Position numbers and translations under genes: made by a program
Part shown: positions 1 to 7,863 of the stretch, piece after piece
Layout of the letters: the number at the start of each line of letters is the position of its first letter
Numbering within the stretch: the first letter of the stretch is position 1
Notes under the pieces: generated by a model
The model's input: only the letters and a program-made list of their open reading frames with translations
The model's database searches: none
What the model was told of the DNA's origin: nothing
Source of the DNA: Propionispira arboris
GTDB lineage: Bacteria > Bacillota > Negativicutes > Selenomonadales > Selenomonadaceae
Direction of reading: 5' to 3'
Length of the DNA stretch: 64,000 nt
NCBI RefSeq assembly: GCF_900109225.1
Contig: NZ_FNZK01000013.1
Span: forward strand, 1-64,000

Positions 1-269
1 AGTTTGATTTGTTAATCTGTGATGAATGGGGTTATGTGCCATTGGACAGAGAAGCTGCACAATTGCTGTTTCAAGTTATTTCCGACAGCTATGAGCGCAG
101 GAACGTTGTTTTGACAACCAATCTTGAGTTCAGCCGCTGGGTGAGTATTTTTTATGATGAACAAATGACCGCAGCCATAATTGATCGGCTGGTACACCAT
201 AGTTATCTCTTGCTTTACGATGGCCCTAGCAACCGCATGCGCGATTCGCTTATGCGGCAAGATGGATAA
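1..269 (+). CDS. istB: IS21-family helper ATPase IstB, C-terminal part (5' end outside window)
   Basis: IstB is the AAA+ ATP-binding helper that activates the IstA transposase of IS21 elements. The frame is open from base 3 and reads FDLLICDEWGYVPLDREAAQ, the Walker B region of the family (hydrophobic run then DE). It is followed by the conserved TTNLEFSRW (sensor 1 region) and IIDRLVHHSYLL stretches. About 88 residues are visible of a usual length near 250; the Walker A part lies to the left of the window. No frameshift is seen in the visible part, so the copy may be intact. Identification is by family resemblance and is secure. Confidence 0.9.
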   Translation, partial: FDLLICDEWGYVPLDREAAQLLFQVISDSYERRNVVLTTNLEFSRWVSIFYDEQMTAAIIDRLVHHSYLLLYDGPSNRMRDSLMRQDG

Positions 270-340
270 AATTCCCCACCCATATAGGTGAGGAAAAACT
301 TTTGCAAAAGTGAGGAATTTTCACTTGCAAAATACAGGGG
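1..340 (+). mobile_element. Right-hand part of an IS21-family insertion sequence
   Basis: The window opens inside an IstB gene, the ATPase helper of IS21 transposition. About 70 bp after its stop comes GTGAGGAATTTTCACTTGC, an arrangement like the short distance between istB and the right terminus of IS21 elements. The transposase gene istA and the left terminus lie outside the window. The exact right end is not determined; 340 is an estimate. The neighbouring reading frame starts inside this end, so the element probably interrupted a resident gene. Confidence 0.5.
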
Positions 341-729
341 ATAACATTGCATTACAAATGAGACTATCTGTTCTCACTAATTATTCTAGATTATTTTTTT
401 TGGAAGCAACGACTCTTCCCGACTACGAAAATATGCCGTTCTTACGTGATGAAAATATACCAAAAACACGATATGGCTTTCAGATAGCAGACTTGGTATC
501 ATTTAACCTTTCCTTTTTTAAAAGGGCGCTTTTTGATGATTTCAAAAAGTATCTGATCGAACATGAAGCTGAAACCATATCCACCTCAGATTCAATTAAA
601 TCAGGAATAAGTGACTCCTCAAAAGAAAAAAGCCTTGCTCCGATCCTAGATTATATTGATTTTCTTATAACTCATATAGATTCCATATCCGATGAAAAGC
701 TATTGGCCACCAAAACACTACTAAAATAA
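310..729 (+). CDS. Hypothetical protein, probably 5'-truncated by the IS element
   Basis: A 139-residue frame begins with GTG at 310, inside the likely IS21 right end, without a convincing ribosome site. The first residues are therefore probably IS-derived and the gene is probably the tail of a longer protein. The stretch FLEATTLPDYENM...TRYGFQIADLVSFNLSFFKRAL resembles the C-terminal QIADLV segment of DUF3800-type proteins, which are common on mobile elements, but the match is short. The last 60 residues are charged and helical. It converges on the ERF gene, with a long inverted repeat between them. Function is not recognised. Confidence 0.45.
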   Translation: MRNFHLQNTGDNIALQMRLSVLTNYSRLFFLEATTLPDYENMPFLRDENIPKTRYGFQIADLVSFNLSFFKRALFDDFKKYLIEHEAETISTSDSIKSGISDSSKEKSLAPILDYIDFLITHIDSISDEKLLATKTLLK

Positions 730-730
730 T

Positions 731-812
731 TTTCACCACTTTCACCAAAAGTTACAAAGGGATAAATGTCTTAACCTATCTATCCTTTTATTTTCTGGTG
801 AAAGTGGTGAAA
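731..812. repeat. Perfect 17-bp inverted repeat between convergent genes
   Basis: The arm TTTCACCACTTTCACCA (731-747) is repeated inverted as TGGTGAAAGTGGTGAAA (796-812), with a 48-bp spacer. Each arm is itself a near tandem repeat of TTTCACCA(C). It lies exactly between the convergent ends of the upstream hypothetical gene and the ERF gene. It could act as a bidirectional terminator or as a protein-binding or replication site. There is no strong T-tract. Confidence 0.6.
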
Positions 813-820
813 CTACACTT

Positions 821-1393
821 CTATGCTATTTTTTTATGTTTTCGCTGACATTCTATACAAAGAGCTCTCCCAAATTGTTTTTCCGAATAAAGTCTAATTC
901 GTTCGTTAATTTCAGCGTTGCAGTCATAACAATGATATGCCCCTTTTGAAACACGATTTATAGCCTTTATATTCTCATCCGTTTTCTGATCAGCTTCTGG
1001 ATCATCACCAGTACTAATAGCCAAGCTCAAAAGATAAGCATATTTTATTGCCGCGGTCTGCGCTTTCATAACCGCTTTATCCCCAGAATCTTGACCACTA
1101 CCAATTCCCGTAATCGTAACCGTTTCTCCAGAGTCTTTATCGATGAGCAATACATTCATTTTCACCGTAGCCAATCGCTCTATATTGTCTTTTGAATTTG
1201 TTACATCCACTATATTTAGTAGTTCTGGTACTGCAATTGAACAAATCCCGTTTTTCACCAAGGATGCATTGACCTTTTCCAAAACATCGGCACTTGTCGC
1301 ATATTTATAGTGGTGAAAATTGTTTTCTCCCTTTTTTAATACATGGCTGCATTCATTCATAATATTGAGCATTTTTTTTGCCAAGTTTTTCAT
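821..1393 (-). CDS. ERF-family single-strand annealing protein
   Basis: ERF proteins anneal single-stranded DNA during phage and mobile-element recombination. The 190-residue product has the family core: FHHYKYATSADVLEKVNASL near the N-terminus and GSGQDSGDKAVMKAQTAAIKYA followed by the acidic TGDDPEAD. The C-terminal 45 residues carry a CxxC...CxxC zinc-ribbon-like pair (YHCYDCNAE and ALCIECQ). The start at 1393 (MKNLAKKM) has a strong AGGAGGG site just upstream; the longer frame to 1486 overlaps the preceding gene and lacks a ribosome site. The gene follows the Cys-rich nuclease gene by about 10 bp and probably works with it as an exonuclease/annealase pair. Confidence 0.85.
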   Translation of the reverse strand: MKNLAKKMLNIMNECSHVLKKGENNFHHYKYATSADVLEKVNASLVKNGICSIAVPELLNIVDVTNSKDNIERLATVKMNVLLIDKDSGETVTITGIGSGQDSGDKAVMKAQTAAIKYAYLLSLAISTGDDPEADQKTDENIKAINRVSKGAYHCYDCNAEINERIRLYSEKQFGRALCIECQRKHKKIA

Positions 1394-1404
1394 AAGAAAC
1401 CCTC

Positions 1405-2298
1405 CTAACTTACTTGTTTTTCTTTTGCCAACCTTACACGTTGCCCATATGGACAATTTTCCCCAGCATCGCAATAATCTAAACACTTTCGATCATGCCA
1501 GCGTTCCTTCGACGAACAAATTGGTGGCAACTTCTTCATTTGCATCGCAGATTGAAGAAGTGCCGCCTTTTTCGTAAAATATCGTTCCATCCAGTGATTG
1601 CCAATCTTTTTTATAGGGATAATATAGACCGATTGATCGATACCACGCTCTGCGGCAATCCGCAAATTGTTATCTCTACACATAGCCTGAATAAACATCC
1701 TCTGTACTTCGAATCCTTCTTTTTCTAATAGCATCCGATAATAGTTGAGCTGAATCCCCCAATCAAGCACGTGCTTTACGCCATCATAACGAAGTTCATT
1801 GTGGTATTTCATCTGCCCTTTTTTCAGACCTGTTTTATAGATTCCACCAGTTGCTACACGTACCTTATAAATACCTAATGCTTTCATAAGTTTAAACGAA
1901 CTGGTTACTTTCAAATCTCCCAATACGCCTTCTTCTTCATCGAGGATTTTCCCATAAAGATCAAACTTCCCACTGGTGATTTTGTCTTTCAATCGAATTT
2001 CACTTAAGATATCACCTTGGGTAAAGCCTTCATGAATCGTATGAACTGCTTGTCCATGTAGGGCATAAAGAACGCTTTGCGGAACTACCGCATATTCTGT
2101 GGTCTTTTTCAGATAGGTTTCCCGAACCCCTGAAATAAGTTCGGTAACGGTTGGTTCTTTGATTCCTCGATCTACCGAAATCGCGATTGCCCGGAGTGTT
2201 GGTAAAAACAGGCACCGCTCTTTTTGCGGGCAGAATTTAAGGCAATCTTCAATCGGGATTCGCGTCCCATTTGGACAAATAAATTTCGTTGCTGGCAT
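1405..2298 (-). CDS. PD-(D/E)XK nuclease-superfamily protein with cysteine clusters
   Basis: A 297-residue putative nuclease. The motif GKFDLYGKI...GVLGDLKVTSS fits the metal-binding D...DxK core of RecB/Cas4-type PD-(D/E)XK enzymes, and WGIQLNYYRMLL fits the following Q...Y helix. Cysteines flank the core: CPNG...CLKFCPQKERC in the first 30 residues and CSSKERWHDRKCLDYCDAGENC (separated pieces) near the end, an arrangement like the iron-sulfur cluster of Cas4/AddB-type nucleases. The start is preceded by AAAGGAG. It lies directly upstream of the ERF gene in the same direction, which suggests a phage-style recombination module. Nuclease assignment is by motif only. Confidence 0.65.
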   Translation of the reverse strand: MPATKFICPNGTRIPIEDCLKFCPQKERCLFLPTLRAIAISVDRGIKEPTVTELISGVRETYLKKTTEYAVVPQSVLYALHGQAVHTIHEGFTQGDILSEIRLKDKITSGKFDLYGKILDEEEGVLGDLKVTSSFKLMKALGIYKVRVATGGIYKTGLKKGQMKYHNELRYDGVKHVLDWGIQLNYYRMLLEKEGFEVQRMFIQAMCRDNNLRIAAERGIDQSVYIIPIKKIGNHWMERYFTKKAALLQSAMQMKKLPPICSSKERWHDRKCLDYCDAGENCPYGQRVRLAKEKQVS

Positions 2299-2313
2299 TG
2301 TTTTTCGCTCCTT

Positions 2314-2613
2314 TTAAGCCACAGGGAATTCTTCCTTGTGGTATATTTTTTTGTTATTTTCTTTTTCAATTTCTGTATAAACCTCCAAGTCCCCTAAAAC
2401 ATCGGTATTTTTGATTTCTTTTATGGGTATACGCATGGCCATATTTTGTAAACTTTCCGCAAAAGTCTTTGCCTGCATCGGATTTAATGAAAAGTACATA
2501 CTTTCTTCTGTCTCTCTTTGCTTTGTCCTAAATTCAATGCCAATATGACCTCGGCAAATCCGCAAATCACAGGTTAAATCCTGATACGTTGCGCAAAATA
2601 GATAAGATGACAT
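2314..2613 (-). CDS. Small hypothetical protein of the recombination cassette
   Basis: A 99-residue protein starting at 2613 (MSSYLFCATYQDLTC), preceded by an AGGGGGGC ribosome site. An upstream in-frame start at 2640 would overlap radC. The visible sequence has an N-terminal beta-rich half (CDLRICRGHIGIEFR) and a helical part that begins LNPMQAKTFAESLQNMA, a pattern seen in small mobile-element proteins, but no named family is recognised. It sits 15 bp from the nuclease gene and is co-directional with radC. Confidence 0.6.
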   Translation of the reverse strand: MSSYLFCATYQDLTCDLRICRGHIGIEFRTKQRETEESMYFSLNPMQAKTFAESLQNMAMRIPIKEIKNTDVLGDLEVYTEIEKENNKKIYHKEEFPVA

Positions 2614-2627
2614 AATGTTAGCCCCCC

Positions 2628-3248
2628 TTATTTTCTCCATAGATATTCATACGTTTCTCGCATACTGGCGCCACCACTGCGACCGATAATAACATGATCC
2701 AATAGCGGAATATCCAAAATTTTACCGGCTTTTATTAAACGCTCGGTCACAGCAAGATCTTCTTTACTTTCAGAGCTGACACCCGAGGGATGATTGTGAA
2801 TCGCAATGATTCCAGCGGCCATCGCTTGAATGGCTGGGTAATAGGTTTCCCTTGGCGCGACCAAGGATGCCGTAAGCGTTCCAATGGTAATCTGTTGGCT
2901 TTTGATAATTCTATTTTTTGCATTTAAAAGCAGTATCCAAAATTCTTCTTGTTGCTTATCTTCTAAGAACCTAAAATATTCGATTACATCTGCCGGACCT
3001 TGAATCCCCTTAATTTCCTGCTTTCGCCCTTCTTGGACTCGACTCATGACTTCACGGATATAGGTTATCTTTTTTATTTTTGCACTGCCAATACCATAAA
3101 CAGCTTCTAATTCTGTTTTTGGTACATGGATCATGATCTGATAGATGCTACGGTATTCACGAATGAGATGTGCCGCACTTTCTTTCGGTAAAAATTCACT
3201 GAGCAATTCTTCTTCAGATAAACGTTTTAAACGATCGTCTAGCTCCAT
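2628..3248 (-). CDS. radC: RadC-like JAB-domain protein
   Basis: A 206-residue RadC homologue. The N-terminal half has a helix-hairpin-helix-like stretch (LEAVYGIGSAKIKKI). The C-terminal half is a JAB/MPN domain with the metal-binding motif HNHPSG and the downstream S...D (GVSSESKEDLAVT). RadC proteins are common on plasmids and prophages; despite the name their biochemical role is unsettled. I chose the ATG at 3248 because the AAGGAG site is 8 bases away; the GTG at 3254 would be only 2 bases from it. It is part of a leftward block with DUF932, nuclease and ERF genes. Confidence 0.85.
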   Translation of the reverse strand: MELDDRLKRLSEEELLSEFLPKESAAHLIREYRSIYQIMIHVPKTELEAVYGIGSAKIKKITYIREVMSRVQEGRKQEIKGIQGPADVIEYFRFLEDKQQEEFWILLLNAKNRIIKSQQITIGTLTASLVAPRETYYPAIQAMAAGIIAIHNHPSGVSSESKEDLAVTERLIKAGKILDIPLLDHVIIGRSGGASMRETYEYLWRK

Positions 3249-3263
3249 AATCACAACTCCTTG

Positions 3264-3309
3264 AAATAAAAATAGCAGGAACCATGTCTATTTCAACACA
3301 ATTCCTGCT
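3264..3309 (-). terminator. Intrinsic terminator after the DUF932 gene
   Basis: On the minus strand AGCAGGAA pairs with TTCCTGCT (arms 3302-3309 and 3274-3281) and is followed by ATTTTTATTT. It lies just after the DUF932 stop, so it separates that gene from radC or lets only part of the transcripts through. Confidence 0.6.
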
Positions 3310-3319
3310 TCTAATTCTT

Positions 3320-4429
3320 TTATGCCCGAAGACTTCTCCGAATGGGTGTAACATTTTTGATGCTACTTTCTGTTTCATGCATCGGCAGTAATTTTCTCGG
3401 GACTGCCATCGCTAAAATTTCACCGCCGATTCTTTCAAGTTCTGTAGCTCGTTCATAGCTTTCAGTGATTTGGCTTGCCGCTGTGACGGCGTTAACAAGC
3501 CCATACTGACTGTTATCTCTGCCCATAAAGAGCTGGCGAAGCACATCGCCACGTTCATTTTGATTGAGCATGAATTTATCTGCTAAAAGCTCTACAGACT
3601 GTACGGGATCGTGTTCCATTGGAATATTCATTGCCGCCCGCATCTTATCTACCGTTAGCAAAAATTTCGCTTCATCGACCGCACAACGCACGGTATCTTG
3701 TACCTTCATGAAAAAGGCTTTATCGTCTTGGGCTAAGGTTTCATCGGAATAGATTTCATAAGCAGATTCTTCGCTTTCCACCTGCCGCCCCACATGATAC
3801 CGCTTTTGGGCATAGTCTTTGACAATCAGACCATTTTTACAGACGAGACGATAAATCAGCGGCTCTACTTTCAGACTTCCCAAGCCCACTTCGCTATTAG
3901 AAATAACAAAGCCAGCCTGAACAACATCGCCCACACTGACTTCGGCTTTCAACCTCTTATTGATAACTTTTAAATACAAATGACTTTCGGTGACTTCACA
4001 GCTTTCAATCTCGGCTCCTTTCATATCTTTGATAACAGGCAATACGGCGCTACAAAGCTCCAAGTGATCGAGCCTCCGATACCGGTCTGACAAAAATGCC
4101 CGAACTTTGCCATCCATCACTCGAAGCATGCGTTTTTCCGGTATTCGGGTAAACCACGTATTGACGTTTTCATCGAGCAAGGGTGCTTCTTCCTGCCGCA
4201 TCTTTTGGTAATAGCGAAACGGAATTTGCAGCCTTGATGCCATCTGTTGATGTGCCAGTTCGCTTACCGCAAAGGATTGGGGTTCATCTTCCAAATATAG
4301 GGATAAGCTGGTTCCTTCTTGATTCGTTGTCATTTCAAGGTTTCTAGTATCTGCGATAAAGTCCTTTCGTGCCATACGTTGCCGTTCTAATTCGCTTCCT
4401 ACATCTGCTAAGCTTCTGCCTTGTTTCAT
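3320..4429 (-). CDS. DUF932 (phage/plasmid-like) domain protein
   Basis: A 369-residue protein with the typical DUF932 layout: FAVSELAHQQMASRLQIP, then YRRLDHLELCSAVLP, and a core beginning LYLKVINKRL followed by DVVQAGFVISNSEVGLGSL. These proteins are frequent next to recombination genes of phages, plasmids and conjugative elements; their biochemical role is unknown. The start is preceded by AAAGGAG at about 9 bases. It is flanked by terminators on both sides, so it is probably transcribed on its own or as a read-through unit with radC downstream. No truncation is seen. Confidence 0.8.
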   Translation of the reverse strand: MKQGRSLADVGSELERQRMARKDFIADTRNLEMTTNQEGTSLSLYLEDEPQSFAVSELAHQQMASRLQIPFRYYQKMRQEEAPLLDENVNTWFTRIPEKRMLRVMDGKVRAFLSDRYRRLDHLELCSAVLPVIKDMKGAEIESCEVTESHLYLKVINKRLKAEVSVGDVVQAGFVISNSEVGLGSLKVEPLIYRLVCKNGLIVKDYAQKRYHVGRQVESEESAYEIYSDETLAQDDKAFFMKVQDTVRCAVDEAKFLLTVDKMRAAMNIPMEHDPVQSVELLADKFMLNQNERGDVLRQLFMGRDNSQYGLVNAVTAASQITESYERATELERIGGEILAMAVPRKLLPMHETESSIKNVTPIRRSLRA

Positions 4430-4465
4430 TTTCCATTACTCCTTTTATTTTCTATTTTTTCACAC

Positions 4466-4493
4466 GAAAAAGCACAGGCAAGATGCCTGTGCT
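4466..4493 (-). terminator. Intrinsic terminator after the flagellin gene
   Basis: A perfect 10-bp stem (AGCACAGGCA with TGCCTGTGCT, 3-base loop) followed on the minus strand by a T-run. It lies 13 bp past the flagellin stop codon. Confidence 0.8.
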
Positions 4494-4505
4494 AAATAGG
4501 TTTGT

Positions 4506-5843
4506 TTATTCTTTTAAAAGTGATAAGACACTGCTGCTACTCTGATTAGCCTGTGCCAGCATAGATTGTGAGGCCTGTAACAGCACATTATGTTTTGTAT
4601 AAGCCGTCATTTCTTTCGCCATATCTGCATCACAAATTACAGAGGATGCCGCTGTTACGTTTTCACTTTCCAGCGTCAAATTTTTACTGGTATATTGAAG
4701 TCGGCTTTCGACTGCACCAATACCAGTCTGCTGACTCAGTGCTTTTTGTAACGACCTATCCAGTACATCAATAGCTGCATTGGCCTGTTTTTTTGTAGTT
4801 AACTGTAGTTTACCTAAACGGCCTGAAAGCCCTAACCCCATTGAACTCATATCGGATAAACTGATATGTATCGATTGATTGCTTTTGGTTCCTACCTGTA
4901 AAGAAATACTATGATCTTCGGAAGAATCTTCTGCCGTGACGGCTTCTTCAAAGCTGTTCAGTACAGAATTTGCATAGTTTCTATCATTCCCTGCTGCGTC
5001 GGTAATATGAATGGTATAGCCTGCAATTTGTGTATTGGTGCTTTTATACCTCGCAACCAAAACAACGGCATCCGATCCATTTCCAATCGCAGTTCCATAG
5101 CGATCGGTTGCAACCGCAGTCGGCACATAACCATTTACTGTATTCGTAAAATTTACAAGCCCGGAATGAAGCTGTCCATCATCGGATTCTGTAGCAGAAA
5201 ACCCGCCGCAAGCGGTAAGGAGATAATGTCCTAACCCTTTTAACGTCTCTGAATAGGTCTTGCCTTCTGAAGTATAGGTCACAACTGCATTGTCTGTAGC
5301 GGCGATTCCAAGTGAATTTCCATCCTTGTCTTTTAGACTCGTCATTTGGTCATTATATGTGGTCGATGGATTTAATTTGTAATTCAAAAAGATACTGGTT
5401 GTAGCAATCCCTTTGCTTCGTTTGGAACCATCGATAAGCGTCATGGAATTAAAGGTTACACCCGAATTATCATCAATCTGGTCAATATATTGATCAAATT
5501 CCTGCTGTATCGTCGCACGATCACTTTCGGTATTGGTATCATTTGCCGCATTGAGGGCTTTTTCTTTCATAGTTTTTAAAATATCTACCGTAGAACTAAC
5601 CGCACCTTCCGCTGTTTTCAATAGGCTGCTTCCATTTTCCGCATTGATATTAGCCTGCCCTAAAGATCGAATCTGAGAACGCATTCTTTCAGATATCGCA
5701 TACTCTGAAGCACCATCGCCAGCCGAAGAAATCTTCAGTCCAGAAGATATTTTTTTCAAGGACTTACTTACGTTTTTATTATTTGTAGTAAACTGATTCA
5801 GCGTATTATACGCTGCTAGATTATGTGTAACCACCATTGCCAT
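4506..5843 (-). CDS. Flagellin (accessory copy in a mobile region)
   Basis: A 445-residue flagellin, the filament subunit. The N-terminal D0/D1 region is conserved (VVTHNLAAYNTLNQFTTN, KISSGLKISSAGDGASEYAI and RIRSQ-like heptads), as is the C-terminal coiled coil ending NVLLQASQSMLAQANQSS. The region from about residue 150 to 340 is a variable surface domain rich in Asn, Thr and Gly. The start ATGGCAATGG has a GGAG site upstream. No flagellar assembly or export gene is nearby. Instead it lies between DUF932/radC and a small secreted protein, so this is probably a cargo flagellin gene, perhaps for filament variation. It ends in a strong terminator. Confidence 0.9.
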   Translation of the reverse strand: MAMVVTHNLAAYNTLNQFTTNNKNVSKSLKKISSGLKISSAGDGASEYAISERMRSQIRSLGQANINAENGSSLLKTAEGAVSSTVDILKTMKEKALNAANDTNTESDRATIQQEFDQYIDQIDDNSGVTFNSMTLIDGSKRSKGIATTSIFLNYKLNPSTTYNDQMTSLKDKDGNSLGIAATDNAVVTYTSEGKTYSETLKGLGHYLLTACGGFSATESDDGQLHSGLVNFTNTVNGYVPTAVATDRYGTAIGNGSDAVVLVARYKSTNTQIAGYTIHITDAAGNDRNYANSVLNSFEEAVTAEDSSEDHSISLQVGTKSNQSIHISLSDMSSMGLGLSGRLGKLQLTTKKQANAAIDVLDRSLQKALSQQTGIGAVESRLQYTSKNLTLESENVTAASSVICDADMAKEMTAYTKHNVLLQASQSMLAQANQSSSSVLSLLKE

Positions 5844-5874
5844 AGAACTTCCGCTCCTTGCTGTTTTCTATGCC

Positions 5875-6297
5875 TTACGACCATCCGTAGCCAAAGGCAA
5901 TCGGCCAACCATATTTAAATCCCTGTACAACAACTGCCATAGCCCCGCTATCATCATTGATTTCAAAACTGTTCCAATGATTTCCATCATTGCTTTTATA
6001 GGCTTCATAAAGATCTTGGCTATCCACTTTCTGATAGTACCAATACGTCTGGTTCCCTGTAACATTCCCATCACTATCCACGCTAACAATGTTTTCCGCA
6101 AATGCATGGGCGGTACTGTCATCCTGTTTTGCGACAACGGAGCTTTTATCCAAATAAAAGGCTACACCCATATGCCCATACACAAGAACATAGTTCGTAT
6201 CTCCATTGAGATATTTACTATACCCAGCTTCTACGGGAACCATGGCAATCACCCATACCATGCAGACTAGCAATGCACCTAATAACATCTTTTTCAT
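5875..6297 (-). CDS. Small secreted protein
   Basis: A 140-residue protein with a clear signal peptide: MKKMLLGALLVCMVWVIAM, ending near VEAG. The mature part is rich in Tyr, Asn and Asp (YSKYLNGDTNYVLVYGHMG, YWYYQKVDSQDLYEAYK) and shows no catalytic signature I recognise. The style resembles small secreted proteins of Negativicutes. The start at 6297 has an AAGGATG-like site; the GTG at 6306 is too close to it. It is 32 bp upstream of the flagellin gene in the same direction, so the two are probably co-transcribed. Confidence 0.65.
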   Translation of the reverse strand: MKKMLLGALLVCMVWVIAMVPVEAGYSKYLNGDTNYVLVYGHMGVAFYLDKSSVVAKQDDSTAHAFAENIVSVDSDGNVTGNQTYWYYQKVDSQDLYEAYKSNDGNHWNSFEINDDSGAMAVVVQGFKYGWPIAFGYGWS

Positions 6298-6322
6298 TTC
6301 TAACACATCCTTTTTTTGCTTT

Positions 6323-6631
6323 TTATTCTGCTTTATCTTTTACCGCATCTTTTTTTCCTGCAAATTTACCTAAAAGACCGAGAATTACAATCGTACCAAG
6401 GATGCCTTGGTAATGAAGCTTCACAAAGTCTATTCCCCAGGACACGGCCCCCAAAAACAGATCAAACAACAAGTACAAAACAACCGCTGTTCCAACGACA
6501 CAGCCAAGCCACCAGCTAAATAAACCAGACAAGCTTGGGTTTAAGATAACGCTGTTGTTTAAAAGAGCCCAAAATACAATACTGCCCACAATCCCTACGA
6601 CAATTAAAAATCCTATTCCTAAAAAATCCAT
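6323..6631 (-). CDS. Small integral membrane protein
   Basis: A 102-residue protein with three probable membrane spans: FLIVVGIVGSIVFWALL (about 7-24), WLGCVVGTAVVLYLLFDLFLG (about 42-62) and GILGTIVILGLLGKFAG (about 76-92). It ends in a short charged tail. No family is recognised. It lies 26 bp upstream of the secreted-protein gene in the same orientation and is probably the first gene of the flagellin transcript. Confidence 0.6.
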   Translation of the reverse strand: MDFLGIGFLIVVGIVGSIVFWALLNNSVILNPSLSGLFSWWLGCVVGTAVVLYLLFDLFLGAVSWGIDFVKLHYQGILGTIVILGLLGKFAGKKDAVKDKAE

Positions 6632-6698
6632 GATTCCCTCCAGCAGTTAAAGACCATTCTGCCACTTGACCTAATAAAATAAATCTATATAAAGGTGA

Positions 6699-6944
6699 TT
6701 ATTTTTTTTCTAAATTTTTAAACTGAAATAATGTCGATACTTCTATATGAAGTGCTTTTGCTATAGCCATGAGCACAGGTAATGAAACTGCTTTTTTGAC
6801 TAGCCCTCTTTCAATTTGAGAAACATAACATGCACTGATACTGACTCGTTCAGCCAGCTGTAGCTGTGTCAATTGACGATATCGCCTATAGTAATTGATG
6901 TTCAAGCCGATTTGCCTAAGTTGTTCTCTATATGTTAAGTCCAT
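6699..6944 (-). CDS. XRE-family transcriptional regulator
   Basis: An 81-residue Cro/CI-type repressor. The helix-turn-helix is plain: RQLTQLQLAERVSISACYVSQIERG, followed by the dimer-side helix SLPVLMAIAKALHIEVSTLF. I use the ATG at 6944 (MDLTYREQ), where GAGG lies close upstream. The ATG at 6980 has a GGGGA-type site and cannot be excluded; it would add 12 residues. It is divergent from the two small HTH proteins to the right and probably controls the element, as in phages and conjugative islands. Confidence 0.8.
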   Translation of the reverse strand: MDLTYREQLRQIGLNINYYRRYRQLTQLQLAERVSISACYVSQIERGLVKKAVSLPVLMAIAKALHIEVSTLFQFKNLEKK

Positions 6945-7314
6945 TACCTCACCACACTTCCCTCTAAAATTATCCCACATTTCGCCAGTTCCCCGCTTTA
7001 GAGAATAGTTATAATATATAAACCCAGAGTTAAAGTTTTATATTTTCACCTTTGTTTTCAATAAAAAAACGGATGAGCATTATGCTCACCCGCAGTAAAA
7101 TTCCTATGTTCCTTTGTGTATGATCCTTTAAAAAGCTTTGTGATACATTCACAAGACCCAGGATTCAGTTTTATAATATATAATTCAAAAATTCAATTAT
7201 TTCAAAGCACCTGTTAATTTTTGTAAATATACAAATTTACTTAATCACTAAAAAGCTAACAACACGCAAAAAAGCGAAACATAATAATAAATAAAATTAT
7301 AGGAGTTGATCCCC
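6945..7314. other. Divergent intergenic region
   Basis: This stretch lies between the XRE regulator and the excisionase-like gene. It holds a hairpin with a minus-strand T-run (7063-7092) and an imperfect palindrome TTTTGTAAATATACAAA near 7217-7232 that could be an operator. Nothing protein-coding is convincing. The short, strongly AT-rich sequence fits a divergent promoter region. Confidence 0.4.
7063..7092 (-). terminator. Hairpin with minus-strand T-run
   Basis: CGGATGAGCAT (7070-7080) pairs with ATGCTCACCCG (7082-7092, one wobble), followed on the minus strand by seven T. It has terminator form, but no leftward gene is visible upstream of it, so it may end a short transcript or act in a leader. 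Confidence 0.4.
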
Positions 7315-7500
7315 ATGAATATTGATAAAAAAATCCTTCATGTCTCTGATGCCGCCAGCGTTCTTAGCTGTAGTTCCGAAGTTATTTACAAACTAATCCA
7401 TGAAAAGAAGTTGCCTGCCTATAAAACGGGTCGAGCTTGGAAAATACCGGAAGAGTCTATCTCTAATTATATTGCCCGAAGAATCAACCATACAGATTAA
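7315..7500 (+). CDS. Excisionase-like helix-turn-helix protein (HTH_17)
   Basis: A 61-residue DNA-binding protein of the excisionase/MerR-like HTH_17 type. ILHVSDAASVLSCSSEVIYKLIHEKKLPAYKTGRAWKI (in two pieces) matches the winged-helix pattern in which the last Trp-Lys-Ile is the wing. The start is ATG 7315 with AGGAG nine bases upstream. Such proteins act as recombination directionality factors or as regulators on mobile elements. A similar paralogue follows about 90 bp downstream. Confidence 0.75.
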   Translation: MNIDKKILHVSDAASVLSCSSEVIYKLIHEKKLPAYKTGRAWKIPEESISNYIARRINHTD

Positions 7501-7593
7501 TACTACCCGATTTAGATTTTTTCACATTCGTAAAAAGCATAAATCAATGGCACTAACATGTTATTAATAAATACGAAAAGGGGTGTTTAAATC

Positions 7594-7779
7594 ATGGATA
7601 ATGACCTGACCACACTAATCACGGTAGACGAGTTTTGCGAATTACTAATGATTGGACACAATGCTGCCTATCAACTATTAAACTCTGGGAAAATTAAATG
7701 TTTCCGAATCAATCGGGTATGGAAAATACCACTTGCCAGTGTGAATGCATATATTCAAGAGCAAAGTCATTTTACCTAA
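7594..7779 (+). CDS. Excisionase-like helix-turn-helix protein (HTH_17), second copy
   Basis: A 61-residue paralogue of the preceding gene: LITVDEFCELLMIGHNAAYQLLNSGKIKCFR then INRVWKIPLASVNAYI. An AAAGGGG site precedes the ATG. It ends at a strong bidirectional terminator shared with the leftward DUF4209-like gene. The pair may be two excision or regulatory factors of the island, which lacks an intact integrase in view. Confidence 0.75.
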   Translation: MDNDLTTLITVDEFCELLMIGHNAAYQLLNSGKIKCFRINRVWKIPLASVNAYIQEQSHFT

Positions 7780-7785
7780 AAAATA

Positions 7786-7811
7786 AGAGCTTGGCAATTT
7801 TGCCAAGCTCT
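7786..7811. terminator. Bidirectional terminator
   Basis: AGAGCTTGGCAA (7786-7797) pairs with TTGCCAAGCTCT (7800-7811). It lies between convergent genes, with A/T-rich tails on both sides, the minus-strand side having the better T-run (TATTTTTT). Confidence 0.75.
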
Positions 7812-7863
7812 GTTTGAATTGAATCAATGTCTATACAACGATCCAAGTTTTTCCTTTAATCAT

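Noticed and set aside
1320-1728. Plus-strand frames over the ERF and nuclease genes
   Set aside because: They are shadows of well-supported minus-strand genes and have no family resemblance.
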